From NCBI GenBank assembly GCA_020746835.1, contig JAGPNK010000002.1, positions 744,001 to 808,000 of the forward strand: a stretch of 64,000 bases of DNA. Reading direction: 5' to 3'. The DNA is from Stachybotrys elegans (Eukaryota; Ascomycota; Sordariomycetes; Hypocreales; Stachybotryaceae). The notes beneath the pieces were generated by a model, which worked only from the letters and a program-made list of their open reading frames with translations, had not been told where the DNA came from and did not search any database. The position numbers were made by a program, and so were the translations under genes. Of the stretch, positions 21,118 through 32,524 are shown one piece after another. Every line of letters begins with the position of its first letter. The stretch's first letter is position 1.

Positions 21118-22882
21118 ATGGACTCAAAACTAGCACACTTCATCACTCCCCTTGAGCACCGCCTCGCCCAGTTCAAGGATCATGAGAGCGCATGGCCGTT
21201 TTTGGTCGCGCTCGGCGTGGGCCTCGGTAGCTATTTCGTCTACAATGTGAGACGATGCCATCCCAAGACTTGAGCGGCGTACTAAATGAATCCCAGGTCG
21301 CCTTTAAGACTGACATCCCCCACATCAAAGGTCTCCCCGAGATTCCCGGGGCTGTGCCCATATTTGGACATCTGCTGAAGCTTGGCGAGGACCATGCCAG
21401 CACATGCGAGAAATGGTGGCGCCAGTACAACCACTCCGTCTTCCAGATCAAGCTCGGCAACACGAGGGCCGTCGTGGTCAACTCGTTTGAGGACTGCAAG
21501 AAGATGCTGCTCGGCAACCAAAACGCCGTCATCGACCGTCCCAAGCTGTACACCTTCCACGGCGTCATCAGCAGCACCCAGGGCTTCACCATCGGCTCCT
21601 CGCCGTGGGACGAGTCCTGCAAGAAGAAGCGCAAGGCGGCCGGCACAGCTCTGGGAAGACCTGCTCTGAGGAACTACTACCCCATGTTTGACCTGGAGAG
21701 CTACTGCATCGTGCGGGACATGAAGAGGGACAGCAAGAATGGCGAGATTGAGGTCGACGTGCGGCCTTATATCCAGCGCTACGCCCTCAACACTACTTTG
21801 ACGCTCTGCTATGGTATCCGGATGGACGAGGTGTACGACACTCTGCTACGGGAGATTCTCCACGTCGGGTCGGCAATCTCGCTTCTGAGGAGCGCATCCG
21901 AGAACCTGCAGGACTACGTGCCCCTCTTGCGCTACCTCCCCAACAACGAGAAGAACGCTCGCTCCAAGGAGCTCCGAGACCGCCGAGACGCCTACCTCAA
22001 CCTGCTGCTAGACAAGGTCAGGGACATGATCAAGCGCGGTGTCGACAAGCCATGTATCTCCGCGGCCATTCTTAAGGACGAGGAGACGAAGCTGAGCGGC
22101 GTCGAAGTCTCCTCCATCTGCCTCTCGCTCGTCTCTGGAGGATTCGAGACGATTCCCGGAACGCTGACGTCCTGCCTGGGCTCTCTGTCGACAAAGGAGG
22201 GTCAGGCGTGGCAGGATCGTGCGTACGAGGACATCAAGCGCCACTATCCGGATGTGCGCGATGCCTGGACGAGCAGCTTTGTTGAGGAGAAGATTCCCTA
22301 CGTCAACGCGATTGTCAAGGAGGCGGGACGGTACTACACTGTCAGCGCCATGAGTCTGCCCAGGAAGACGGTTACCGAGATCAACTGGAACGGCGCCATC
22401 ATCCCTCCCAAGACGATGATCTTGATCAATGCCCAGGCCGGAAACCACGGTAAGCCGATATGACGGGCATCTCTGACGGACCGGTCCATTTACTGACCTG
22501 AACAGACGTCGACCACTTCGGCCCCGATGCCGGATCCTTCGACCCGGAGAGGTGGCTCAAGAGCCTCGACCCTCCCGCCGAGGCAGACGCCAACGGCCTC
22601 GGCCACCTCAGCTTCGGCACGGGCTCGCGCGCCTGCTCGGGCCAGTTCATCGCCTCGCGGTTGCTGTACTCGGCCCTCGTGCGCATCCTGTCCACGTACA
22701 AGATTGTCGCGAGCGAGACGCACCCGCCCAACACGGACTATGTCGAATACAACCAGTTCAAGACGGCGCTGGTGGCCATCCCGCGAGAGTTCAAGGTCAA
22801 GCTGATTCCCAGGGATACGGGCGTGAGCGAGGAGTGCTTGGAGGCGGCTATGCTGCGGACGCAGGATCACTACAAGGAGTAG
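21118..22882 (+). CDS. cytochrome P450, CYP504-like (phenylacetate hydroxylase family)
   Basis: Exons 21118-21246, 21297-22449 and 22506-22882 give 552 aa. An N-terminal membrane anchor (about residues 20-42) is followed by the proline hinge GLPEIPGAVP, the I-helix GGFET motif, EAGR as ExxR, FDPERW and the heme loop FGTGSRACSGQ. The core (NAVIDRPKLYTFHGVISSTQ, GSLSTKEGQAWQDRAYE) resembles CYP504, whose characterised Aspergillus member PhacA hydroxylates phenylacetate at C2; this assignment is from memory of the family. It is an ER-bound monooxygenase, probably acting on an aryl-acetic or similar aromatic acid. It is divergent from the aldolase and carries a perfect regulon palindrome upstream. 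The start was chosen as the first ATG before the anchor. Confidence 0.88.
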
Positions 22883-23287
22883 AGTTGCAAGATAGATCTG
22901 GGCCAGGGAATGAAAATTATGGTTATGAATATATCGAATATATCCACATGAAGGATCCAGCAGCACAATGACGCATGGCCTTAACCAAGCATTGACTACA
23001 TTCGCACGTAGATCGTGTTTTGAGGACTTGATGGATACACAACTCCTGAGTATGACGAGCTTGTACTTGAACCAAAGAGCACCGCATGCACCGCTTTATT
23101 CTGAGTTATGCTCGCCCCTCCATCTGTCACGAGGTCCGCTCCTCATTGGAGCAAGAATCTCGTCGGATCGGCCGACAGGACACGATTCGCCCCAGATTTC
23201 CTATCAGACACTAAACTTCAATACAGCCGTACAAGTAGCACAACGCCGCCTTAGCCATCCCGCCCAGTATCATCACATTCAAGCAGC
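22883..23287. other. intergenic, SDR-1 promoter
   Basis: 3' region of P450-1 and promoter of SDR-1, with one perfect palindromic site. No gene seen. Confidence 0.5.
23162..23176. promoter_or_regulatory. GTCGG-N5-CCGAC palindrome (SDR-1 promoter)
   Basis: GTCGGATCGGCCGAC, perfect inverted repeat, 112 nt upstream of the SDR-1 ATG. Confidence 0.7.
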
Positions 23288-24406
23288 ATGTCTTCTCTAA
23301 ACGTCAAGGATCTTTTCAGTGTAAAGGGGTTCGTGGCGGCTGTGACGGGAGGGAGTAGTGGACTGGGGTTTATGATTTGCAAAGTAAGTACGGCTCTTCC
23401 GTCGATAAGCTCTCCCTTACTACTTGTCGTACTGATGGTCTATAGGGCCTTGTAGAGAACGGGGCCAAGGTCTATGTCATTGCTTTGCCTACTGAGCCTA
23501 TAGATGAGAAGGTGGCAGAACTGAACAGCCTCGGAGCAGCAACGGGAGGCAGTGCACACGGGTAGCAACGTCGCTCATTCGGACACGACGATGGACTAAC
23601 AAGGCTTACAGAATACCTTGTGATGTCCGAGACAAGGACCAGATCGCCAAGCTTGCAACGTACATCGGCGAGCGGGAGACGCATCTGGACATGCTCCTGT
23701 CCAACGCGGGCATCAGGCGAGACCCCGTCATCCCATGCAACGTCCTCACAGCCCCCCTCGCCGAGCTGCAAGCATCCATGTGGTCATCCAAGCACTCCGA
23801 CTGGGCCGACTCCTTCTGCGTAAACACAACCGCGCACTACTTCCTATCAGTCGCCTTCCTGCCGCTCCTCGCCGCAGCCTCCACGCTCGATCTGGGCGGC
23901 GGCGTGCTCGGGCGCAGCCAGGGCCGAGGCGTCGTCGTCGTCACGAGCTCCTGCGCCAGCATGCACAACGCCACGAACGTCGACTTGACGAGCTACGCGG
24001 CCACCAAGGCGGCTACGGACCATCTCGTCAAGCTGCTGGCTGCCAAGTTTAACCGCTTCTACGTGCGTGTGGCAGGCATCAACCCGGGCTGTACGTGCTG
24101 CGCTTGTTACTCTTCTGTGCGTCTTGTTGTGGCTGACTAGTTTTGCGCAGTTGTTCCGAGCAACATGAACCCAGTGGGAGAAGAAGGAAACATGTTTCAG
24201 TCGCTCTTCGACAAGGTTCCCGCCAAGAGAGCGGGCAACGAGGGGGATATCGCCGGTGCGATACTGTACCTCGTCAGTCGCGCAGGTGTAAGTGGTTTTC
24301 CATAGTCTTTGTGGCTTTGCTAACACGGAGTTGCCAGGCATACGTGAATGGGGTTTCGTTATGCATGGATGGCGGACGAATCCTCCTGGCGAATGGGCAG
24401 GAATAG
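23288..24406 (+). CDS. short-chain dehydrogenase/reductase (SDR-1)
   Basis: Exons 23288-23383, 23446-23561, 23612-24090, 24151-24287 and 24338-24406 give 298 aa. Classical SDR motifs are present: TGGSSGLG for the dinucleotide, CDVRD, LLSNAG, the catalytic Ser in VTSSCAS, and YAATK with the catalytic Tyr and Lys, then the PG motif GINPGF. The C-terminal exon has the usual NGVSLCMDGG. It should be a cytosolic NAD(P)-dependent alcohol dehydrogenase or ketoreductase of unknown substrate. Same direction as P450-1 and the amidase. No single exon shows the whole fold, so the model depends on four GT-AG introns that all keep frame. Confidence 0.9.
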
Positions 24407-25040
24407 AAGGGAACAAGTTCTTGCAGTCTTTCTTGGCTATTCTGATCCAGCGAGGATCGATGCACATGGGGAGTACCATCATCATACTATATCGTTCAAG
24501 TGTCTCAATTTGCTGAACTTCTACCTACAATCTTCCTATATGCTTCCCATGGCTCTTCCATTTCATCGCCGCACTTGTTGAGACATCTGCTTCCTTCTTA
24601 TATGTTGAATGATTTTCAAGAGCGTCACAACTCCCCAGAAAAGACGGCAATAGCTAAGACCAACAGGTTGAAAAACTTCATTCAATTTTATAATAGCAGC
24701 AGGCTCTTTGAGAAATAAACAGTTTCTTTGATCGAGCCTTAGGAACTAGCTAACCGACTGTCCTGTGCAGAAACCGGAAGATGGCTCAAGACGATGTTGA
24801 GATGTGGGAAGCATGACGACAGAGAACCACGCAACCTCCACTTTCCACGTATTCTCTCCACGCGGGTATTGCTAGTACGGTGATAGACTGGTGTTGGCTG
24901 GATAAGGAAGGTGTCCTTGCATTAATGCCCAAAGATAGCTGGGTCGGCTTGTCCGACAGTCTAGTATTCCCAACTTCATACATAGGTCCTCCAGACGGCT
25001 GAACCAAAGGGCATCGCCCGACAAAGAAAGATTGCCAAAC
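24407..25040. other. intergenic, amidase promoter
   Basis: 3' region of SDR-1 and amidase promoter; one perfect palindromic site, no gene seen. Confidence 0.5.
24943..24957. promoter_or_regulatory. GTCGG-N5-CCGAC palindrome (amidase promoter)
   Basis: GTCGGCTTGTCCGAC, perfect inverted repeat, 84 nt upstream of the amidase ATG. Confidence 0.7.
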
Positions 25041-26795
25041 ATGTCAGTGGTTTCACTTTCCAATGCATCACGGTAGGATTCTTACCCATCGCCAGACCTC
25101 GGAGTATTACTAACATGCCGTAGATCCAATCTGGGCCTTGATGATCTGCGAGAGCTTGCCAATAAGCTGAACATTTCCATTGACGATGACGAAGTTGCCA
25201 ATGATTATCTTCGGTTGCTGTGGTCCTTTGAGGGCATTTTGAACCAAGTAGAAGACGGCGAGGATTACATACACCCAGCACTGCAACCGCAAGCTGTCTC
25301 ACCAAGCCGAGAGTACACGCGTCCTACGTCGGAGGAGAATCCAATAAACGCCTGGAGCCATTGTTGCAGCTTCCGATCCACTGCTCCAGCCGACGCTCGG
25401 CTCCAAGGACGCACGCTTGCCATCAAGGATAACATATCCGTGGGTGGCTTGCCAACTACCTTGGGAGCGCCGGCCAGCATAGCCTCCAGGGATGGAGTGT
25501 ACAAGGAGTCACCCGTCGATGCAACTATTGTGTCCCGACTGCTCGCGGCAGGGGCCACAATCAAGGGGACCACGACATGCGAGTTCTACTGCGCATCTCC
25601 TTTGTCCTTCACCTCAGCGACGGGACCCGTTCACAATCCGCGCCTTCGTGGATACACGGCTGGTGGAAGCAGCAGCGGTTCTGCCGCCTTAGTAGCAGCC
25701 CATGGCCTCGCCGAGCCCAACGCTGTGCTGGGAGAAACCGTCGAGCTGTCCGTCGGTACTGACCAGGGCGGCTCGGTCCGCATACCAGCAAGCTTCAACG
25801 GCATCTACGGCTTGAAACCTACCCACGGTCTGATCCCCTATACCGGTGCAGCGTCCATGTCACCAATGATTGACCACCTGGGCGTCTTTGCACCGACAGT
25901 AGACGATATCGCAGTCCTGCTTGAAGTCTCGGCGGGCTACGACGGCATCGACCCCCGAATGACGCCTGAGTCGCCTCTGTTGGGCTCCGTGAAGCCGTAT
26001 AGTGAAATGCTGGCAGGTTTCCGCCAGCAGCTGGCGCAGGGCCTGGATCTTGGTAGGAAATGGAGGATTGGACTTGTCACTGAGTCCTTTGCTGTTCCTG
26101 GAGTCTCCCCCGATGTTCGTGATACAGTTCGAGAAGCCGCCAAGGCCTTCTTCGCCGCCGCAGGGGCAACCGTCGTGGACATATCGATCCCCATGCACAC
26201 AGAGGGGCCTCTTATATGGACAGCATCCACGCGCCCGTCCATGTCAAGCTGGCTCTGTCAGGGGAAGCCGACTGGACATCTTTCCTACCTGCCCCCTCAC
26301 TTCCAATCGAAATGGCCACTCTCAAAAGAAGACTTTGACTGCATTACAGCATTGAATCCAGCGCTGGGAAACATTGTGCTCAGCGAAGTCTTTGCTCAAA
26401 CAAAGGCGCCTGCGTGGATCGAGGCCAAAGCCGACCGCAAGGCGTTCCAACTGAGGGCAGCATACGACAAGGCCCTGGAGTCGGTGGATGTTCTCATCAC
26501 GCCGTGCGCACCAACCATTGCAACACCGAACCCAGCCTCGGTGGACAGTGATGGCGCGGCAATACCTATCCTGGAGAGGCTACAGCCTGCCATTGGGGTG
26601 ATTAGCAACACCTGCCCCTTTAATGTGTCTGGACACCCGGCCATGAGCGTGCCCTGTGGTTCATCCAGCCATCCGGAGCACCCCGATGTTGAACTACCCA
26701 TTGGAATGCAGATTGTTGGGAAGCGGTGGGCTGACGAGGATGTATTGTACGCGGCAGCTTTATTTGAGACGGGAAGAGCTATTGTATCAAAGTAG
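25041..26795 (+). CDS. amidase (amidase-signature family)
   Basis: Exons 25041-25072 and 25124-26795 give 567 aa. The short first exon (MSVVSLSNASR) joins the main exon over a 51-nt intron with a CTAAC branch site. The Ser-cisSer-Lys triad is visible: Lys in AIKDN, cis-Ser in GGSSSGSAALVA and the nucleophile in GTDQGGSVRIPAS. The enzyme hydrolyses an amide to acid plus ammonia or amine, in the cytosol as no signal peptide is seen. The last 9 nt overlap the end of the alpha/beta-hydrolase gene on the other strand. A palindromic site 84 nt upstream places it in the regulon. Confidence 0.95.
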
Positions 26796-27791
26796 ATCAT
26801 CAGTCAGAAACTCGGCAATTGTCTTATTCATCCACTCCGTATCAGCCTGGTTACTGCCCAGGCCCGCCAAGTGTCCCCATATTGACGGTATCACCGCCAA
26901 CTTAGCCTTGGGAATCCACTGAACCTCCCTCTCGCTCGCCTCCCAGCGAAAATACTGGTCTGTCTGGCACGGCATGAGCAGGACGCGTGCCTGTATCTTG
27001 GAAAGTGCCGTGTCCAACTTGCCCTCGCAAGACTCATCGACAACGGTAACATCACCGTGCTGCCACATCTGCAGCTTACAGAGAAGATCCTCCGGGTCCC
27101 AGCTGGAATAATTGTTGCCAGCCACATCCACGTCCCACTTGGCTAGGGTTTCGTAGCCCAGCGTCTTGTAAATCTCCTGCTCGAACCACTCCGCGCTCGT
27201 CAGCCAAGCCGAGTACGCCTTTCCAAAGGCACGCAGGCCACGAGATGGGCCTTGAGTAGGTTTCTGGCTCGCATCGACATAGTCGATTGCATTCTGCAGA
27301 GCAGCCTTGGGGCCCTCGAGAAATTGGTAGTTGTGCCTGCTTGTGCGGGCCGAGGAGCAGACAATGACGGCATTCCGAGCGAACTCTGGGTGCATGACGT
27401 TCCAGTAGTAGGTGCACTGGCCTCCCATGGAAAAGCCCAGCATCACGTCGACGCAAGTGATTCCAAGATGCCGCACGAGTAGCTGGCGCTGAGCTCGCAC
27501 GCAGTCCCGATAGTCAACCGACTTTGGCATGTCGGGAGTATTAGATGGACTCGACGACTCGCCATTTCCGAACAGAGCGACAACAATTACTCTGTAGTCT
27601 CTGAGGCAGCCATTGGCGTAGTTCAAGGTGGACTGGAGACGTCCGCGAAAGCAGGTGATGACCAAGGCAGTCTTGCTTGCCTGGGGGTTGATGTCCAGGT
27701 AGGCCAGCTTTACCGATGCGTTGGTTCCATTTTGGAACCGAAAGTCTTGGATTGTGTAAAACAGGATTGCCGGGGCTGCTTTGTCTGCCAT
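26787..27791 (-). CDS. alpha/beta hydrolase, homoserine-acetyltransferase-like (MetX fold)
   Basis: Single exon, 334 aa. The nucleophile elbow is GFSMGGQ, the acid is probably Asp in CQTDQYF and the base His in WGHLAG, in the MetX/HAT order. Fungal members of this subgroup are widespread in accessory clusters, and their reactions (ester, thioester or amide hydrolysis, or acyl transfer) are mostly unknown; a role in methionine synthesis is not implied. It is convergent with the amidase and divergent from RidA, sharing a promoter with a perfect palindromic site 243 nt upstream. Confidence 0.88.
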   Translation of the reverse strand: MADKAAPAILFYTIQDFRFQNGTNASVKLAYLDINPQASKTALVITCFRGRLQSTLNYANGCLRDYRVIVVALFGNGESSSPSNTPDMPKSVDYRDCVRAQRQLLVRHLGITCVDVMLGFSMGGQCTYYWNVMHPEFARNAVIVCSSARTSRHNYQFLEGPKAALQNAIDYVDASQKPTQGPSRGLRAFGKAYSAWLTSAEWFEQEIYKTLGYETLAKWDVDVAGNNYSSWDPEDLLCKLQMWQHGDVTVVDESCEGKLDTALSKIQARVLLMPCQTDQYFRWEASEREVQWIPKAKLAVIPSIWGHLAGLGSNQADTEWMNKTIAEFLTDDLL

Positions 27792-28299
27792 GTTGGGCTA
27801 GATTTGTGTCTTGAGTCAAGCTTGATAAGATGATGCCTTTGTCCCCAAGCTGGTGCATCCGTACATCAACCAAAACAGGCACGCCTGTGGCCTCGATCAT
27901 TACTCACACACGCACCATTTCCCATGTCACATAATTAATGCTGCTATCGGGAGTGTCGACCTCGGAGCCAGGGTCTGCCTTGACTCGAACAAGTGCCGAC
28001 GTAGGAGTTGTGGGGGGAGATTGGAGATAGCAGGTCGGAGCGTCCGACGCGGCCCATAAAGATATCCATCGGCTTGTTCCATCGGCTTATCGTGTGTTAT
28101 GGACGGGTTATCGAATCGTCACCAACTAAGCGTCGGACAGAGAAGATTGTGTCAAGTCGAGGATCAAGCAAGCGGGAGGCGCGACATGTAAAAGGCCGAG
28201 TAGGAAGACAAGAATGAGTCAGTAGACACTTGTTTCGATAGGAAAACACAGCCCAATCATCTCATCACTTGTCTCCCCTCTGCTTCCGCACAGCATAGC
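27792..28299. other. divergent promoter, alpha/beta hydrolase / RidA
   Basis: 508-nt bidirectional promoter with one perfect palindromic site almost exactly in the middle, a single TCGGA half-site near 28132 and a direct repeat of CCATCGGCTT (28066-28075 and 28079-28088). Confidence 0.6.
28034..28048. promoter_or_regulatory. GTCGG-N5-CCGAC palindrome (hydrolase/RidA promoter)
   Basis: GTCGGAGCGTCCGAC, perfect inverted repeat, 243 nt from the hydrolase ATG and 252 nt from the RidA ATG, placed to serve both. Confidence 0.7.
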
Positions 28300-28758
28300 A
28301 TGGCACCCAACGGAGAAGCATACCTGCTCAACCCGGAACTCCCTGCAGGGCCAACCATCTTCCCACAGGCTCGCACGGCTCCTGCAGCCAAGCACAAGAC
28401 CATCTACATCTCGGGCACGGCGTGCTGCCGGCCAGACGGCACGTGGGAGGGCGTGACGACCAACGCCGACGGCACGCACACGCTCGACATCCGCGTGCAG
28501 ACGGCGGCGGTGCTCAAGAACATTGACGACATCGTCAAGGGCGCCTCGGGGGGCAAGGGCGGGATTCACAACGTCATTGACGCCGTTGTTTACATCCTCG
28601 ACATGAAGAGCCAGTATGCGGGGATGAACGAGGAGTGGAACAAGGTCTTTACCAGCCGAGAGACGGCCCCCGCGAGAGCCACTATTGGCGTCAGGGAACT
28701 GCCGGACCCGCGCATGATTGTCGAGGTCAAGGCCGTGGCTGTGGTGGAAGAGGATTGA
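28300..28758 (+). CDS. RidA/YjgF/YER057c/UK114-family enamine-imine deaminase
   Basis: Single exon, 152 aa. The family Arg that holds the substrate carboxylate is in PARATIGVRELPDPRMIVEV, and YISGTACC matches the conserved strand before the active cleft. RidA proteins hydrolyse reactive imines/enamines to ketones plus ammonia; some relatives are 2-aminomuconate deaminases in aromatic breakdown. Length is slightly above the usual 130 aa because of an insert (GASGGKGG) and a longer N-terminus. In this block it probably removes nitrogen from an amino or imino intermediate made by another regulon enzyme. Confidence 0.92.
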   Translation: MAPNGEAYLLNPELPAGPTIFPQARTAPAAKHKTIYISGTACCRPDGTWEGVTTNADGTHTLDIRVQTAAVLKNIDDIVKGASGGKGGIHNVIDAVVYILDMKSQYAGMNEEWNKVFTSRETAPARATIGVRELPDPRMIVEVKAVAVVEED

Positions 28759-28921
28759 TTGCGTCTAGGCCTTGCCTGTTCTAGTCCTACTTAATAGAGT
28801 GTGTATCCAGGCTCACCCCACATGGCGATAAGATGGACCTCTACACAGTCTTGAACCATCCCGCATCCTCCCCATCCATCATCAATACCTACCGACTTCA
28901 CTTTACCACCTAATCGTCACC

Positions 28922-31313
28922 ATGTCATCCTATGCTCCCGCCGCAAAGGCAAGAGTGTCGTGCACGCGCTGCCATAAAAGAAAGAAGCGCTGCGACAAGG
29001 CCATCCCGTCCTGCCACAACTGCGACGCCGCCCGCGTCCGCTGCAGTTTTCTCGACGACAACCTCCAGACGGCTGCGTATTCCGTAGCGTAGGTCCATTC
29101 CGTTGTATGAATCGGGGCGTAGTCTGAGGCGGAAACAAAATTTGCTGCGTACTCTTTGCGTTGACCTCTCAATTGCTGTCCTTCTGCCACGCGCATGTCT
29201 TTCTATCAGAAGGGGGAAGGGCTTCCTCGCCATCACTCAACTAACATCTGCATAGCTATGTCCAGAATCTTGAGAGAAGAGTGAGAGAGATGGAGAGGAG
29301 GACGAGCGACGCCTCCTTTGCTTCGCCCCGCGAGGGTGAGGCAGTGGGCATCGGCGTCGCCTTGGACGACCCGAGCTCCCTCTGCCCAGACGCCACAATG
29401 AGAGATATGATCACGGCCATTCCAGAACCCAATATCATGGCACCTCTCTCGCATCAGCCTCACCTCGCTCAAGGTCCCGGTATTGCCGATCTCGCCCCAG
29501 CAGAGCCGCCACACATAACAAGTCCACCGATTCACCAAGAGTCATCACCCTCCTTTGTTGGAGAGCTCAAGACGCTGTCCTTTGAAGCAGCAGCCGAGCG
29601 TCATCTTGGCTCTTTCTCCGGGATATCCTTTGCCAAGCTGACGCAGACTGTCCTTCGGCGGCTAACGCCGGACAAGACCGACTTTGTCTTCAACAACGGC
29701 CGCGAGGACCTCGAGCCGCGCATGTTTGACTTCAACTCGTCGCTTGATCTCTGCGACCCTGCCCTGCTTGAGAACCTGAACGCGACTTTCTCAAACCAGC
29801 GCTTCTTGTATGGCGATGTGCCGCCTACCGACAGCGGGCTGGAACCCAGCCCTCCCGTGGCTCGCCTGGATGTTGAGAGTGACCAGCCGCGCATCGACGA
29901 GCTTGTCAATTTCTACTTTGCGCACTCGCATACGCTGTATCCCATGCTCCATCGCGGAGACCTGCTCAAAAGTCTGGAGCAGATCCGCGAAAAGCCATAT
30001 GACCCCGTGGTTCATTCACCACTCGACCTCTTTAGGATATGGATGGTGCTGGCGATTGGGTCCACAGCCTACGCCTCCGTTTCCCTAACAGATGAGGCCG
30101 AATCCAGGTTCTACTACGGAAAAGCCCTGAGCTACCTTGATGAGGCCATGGCATGTGGCGAAATGGTCAGTCGCCGCGTCTTGAAGATGGTGCCCCATTC
30201 ATTGCTGATTGAGACGTACAGGCCGCCCTCGAGGTCATCGCACTACAAGTCTCGTACTCCTTCTTCAATCAGTTTGGACCAAGTAAGTACCTTGAAGCCA
30301 CTTCTGTACTACCGACTAACCTGTAGTATAGATACATGGTTCCTTGTAGGGCTGGCTGCCCGGCTGGCTCTGGGGATGGGCTTGCATACCGCCTCGACTT
30401 ACGTCGGGATGACAGCAGACATGGAGCAGCGGCGAAAACGAATCTTCTTCTCCATCTACATGATGGATCGGTAGGTTGATTTGACCACTCTTAGGCAGCA
30501 TCCCATGCTGACTGGTTCTGTGAAGCGTCATATCAAACGCATTGGGTCGCCCCTTTGCCCTTCACGAAGACGACATCGACGTCGAGGTAAGGGCCCCTGA
30601 TGGAGAGTAAAGACTCACGCTGACACAATAAGCCTTTCTCTGTCAATCACGACGACGGTTATAGCAGTGGTTTTGGACGCGTTGACGATGTTTTTCGAAC
30701 ATCCATCCTGAGTATTCCCCGGCATATCCTGGCACTCCGTATGATTGCCAGTAAGATTGCGCGGCAGGTTTACTCGAACCGCAAGGCAGCAAGCCTCAGC
30801 ACCGAGGAGCGAGAAGAGATTCTACACTCCCTGCACAGAGAGCTGATTCAGTGGCGCCGAGACATGCCGTTCCCACTGCCGGACATCAACGACCGCGTTC
30901 CTCAGTTGACGAGCAACTGGTTCGACTACAACTACTACACGCACCTCGCCATGATCTACAGGCCATCGCCTCTCATGCCAACCATGGACAACAGGAGAGT
31001 CGAGATTCTACAAGACGCAGCGTCCATGTCCTTGCGGCAGGCATTCGCGATGCACAGCCAGAGACGGTTCGCATACAACTGGCTCAATCTCTTATCCATC
31101 TTTACATCGGCATTATCACTCATCTACGCGACCACCGTCCAACCCAAGGACCTAGGTAAGGCCCTGAAGGAGACACGGGCCATCGACGACCTTGATTTGG
31201 CTATTGAGTTGTTCGATACGCTGGGGATGAAGTTTTCGGCGGCCAACAACATACGGAGCATGGTTGCTGAAGTGTCAAGGCGGTACAAGGACTTGCGAGG
31301 ATCAGCTGGGTGA
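28922..31313 (+). CDS. Zn2Cys6 fungal-specific transcription factor (candidate cluster regulator)
   Basis: Exons 28922-29088, 29256-30165, 30222-30282, 30332-30470, 30526-30586 and 30633-31313 give 672 aa. The N-terminal zinc cluster CTRCHKRKKRCDKAIPSC then HNCDAARVRC has all six cysteines. Exon 2 opens with a coiled-coil dimerisation stretch (YVQNLERRVREMERR). The fungal_trans middle-homology domain spans about residues 210-480, with WFLVGLAARLALGMGLH rebuilt over two introns. Such proteins bind paired CGG triplets as dimers, which fits the TCGG-N5-CCGA palindromes in neighbouring promoters. Its own promoter (28759-28921) has no such site, so control may come from inducer binding rather than autoregulation. 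That it binds the palindrome is an inference. Confidence 0.93.
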
Positions 31314-31426
31314 GGATATTGCTCATGTGTCTGCTGTATTATGGATGCCATGATTCTTGCAAGTTAACAGAAATTTCCAAAGACGAAGAAAGGATAGAGG
31401 CGAAAATCTCCCATAATCAAGGTCTC

Positions 31427-32336
31427 TTATGAGACCCAGCCTCCGTCAACAATGATATTTGTGCCCGTCATGCTCCTGGAGATTGCAAGCGTCAATACCT
31501 GCAGGGCGACGTCCTAACGATGAGTGTCAGTAATGCTCATAGCACGCGCAGACTGCAATCACTCACCTCGAGCTCTGCAAATCTCTTCAATTTCGACTTT
31601 TGCTTCATTGCGTCTTTTTGCTCTGCGCTAAACCTCTCGGCCCATTCCTGATATAAGGTTAGCAGCAGCTTCTCTGATATTTGCGGCGTCGCTTACCGTC
31701 TGAAGCATGCCGGGAGATATGGTGTTTACACGAATCTCAGGCCCAACCATGCTGGCCAGCCCCTTGACCATGTGTATCTGTGCAGCCTTGGTGGCGCCAT
31801 ATGCCTGGAGAATTCAGCGATGTCCATGGACAAGCGGTTGTGTTACTGCATACCAAAGAACTGCCCATCCCTTGGACGCCTGCTACGGAGGCCGTTGTGA
31901 TGAAGGCGCCCTCCGTTTTCTTCAAGTGCTCCTTTGAAGCATGCAGCAGCCAGAGGTGCGACTTGACGTTCATGGTAAAAGCACGATCCCAGTCTTCCAC
32001 ATTGACATTGTCATCGAGGCTCGTCGTGTCGGTGAAGCGAGTCCAACCACCATTGGAAAAGACGACGTCGAGACGGCCCATGGCGGAGATGGTCTCCTGC
32101 ACCAGCCGCTGGACATCTTCTCGCTGCGCCAAGTCTGCCTGGATCGTCATGTGCGAAGGCTTTCCATCGTGCTCCTCTTGGCCTCGGTTGATCTCCTTGC
32201 ACAGCTGCGCAGCGCGTGCAGTGTTGGAACTGTAGTTGATGACGACGCGGTAGCCACGGCGTGCAAACAGCCTACAGACCTCAGCGCCGAGGCCTGCACT
32301 GCCAGCAGTGACGAGAATTACGAGTTTGGGCTCCAT
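31427..32336 (-). CDS. short-chain dehydrogenase/reductase (SDR-2), atypical motifs
   Basis: Exons 32336-31854, 31804-31697, 31647-31567 and 31513-31427 give 252 aa, a normal SDR length. The nucleotide motif reads VTAGSAGLG (TAG where TGG/TGA is usual), and the NNAG motif reads SNGG. The catalytic Ser (ITTASVAG) and YGATK are standard, as is the C-terminal GTNIIVDGGW. Probably an active NAD(P)-dependent oxidoreductase with a slightly altered Rossmann loop. Divergent from P450-2; two overlapping palindromic sites lie between them (32510-32538). Confidence 0.88.
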
Positions 32337-32509
32337 GCTGGTCGAGTAGAAGGTCTTGTGGAGTAGGTAGTAACCGAAACAAGCAAACAAATAAATATGA
32401 ATAAATGCTAAATAATAGATGCACACTCGATGATCACTTGACAACTTCAACACCATCTGCAGCGCATCGACGGCATGCCATGCAAGCGCTGCGATACCGG
32501 TGTTGGGGC

Positions 32510-32524
32510 GTCGGTCCCTCCGAA
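32510..32524. promoter_or_regulatory. GTCGG-N5-CCGAA site (SDR-2/P450-2 promoter, first of pair)
   Basis: GTCGGTCCCTCCGAA, 9 of 10 fixed bases match. Shares its last base with the next site; 174 nt from the SDR-2 ATG. Confidence 0.6.
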
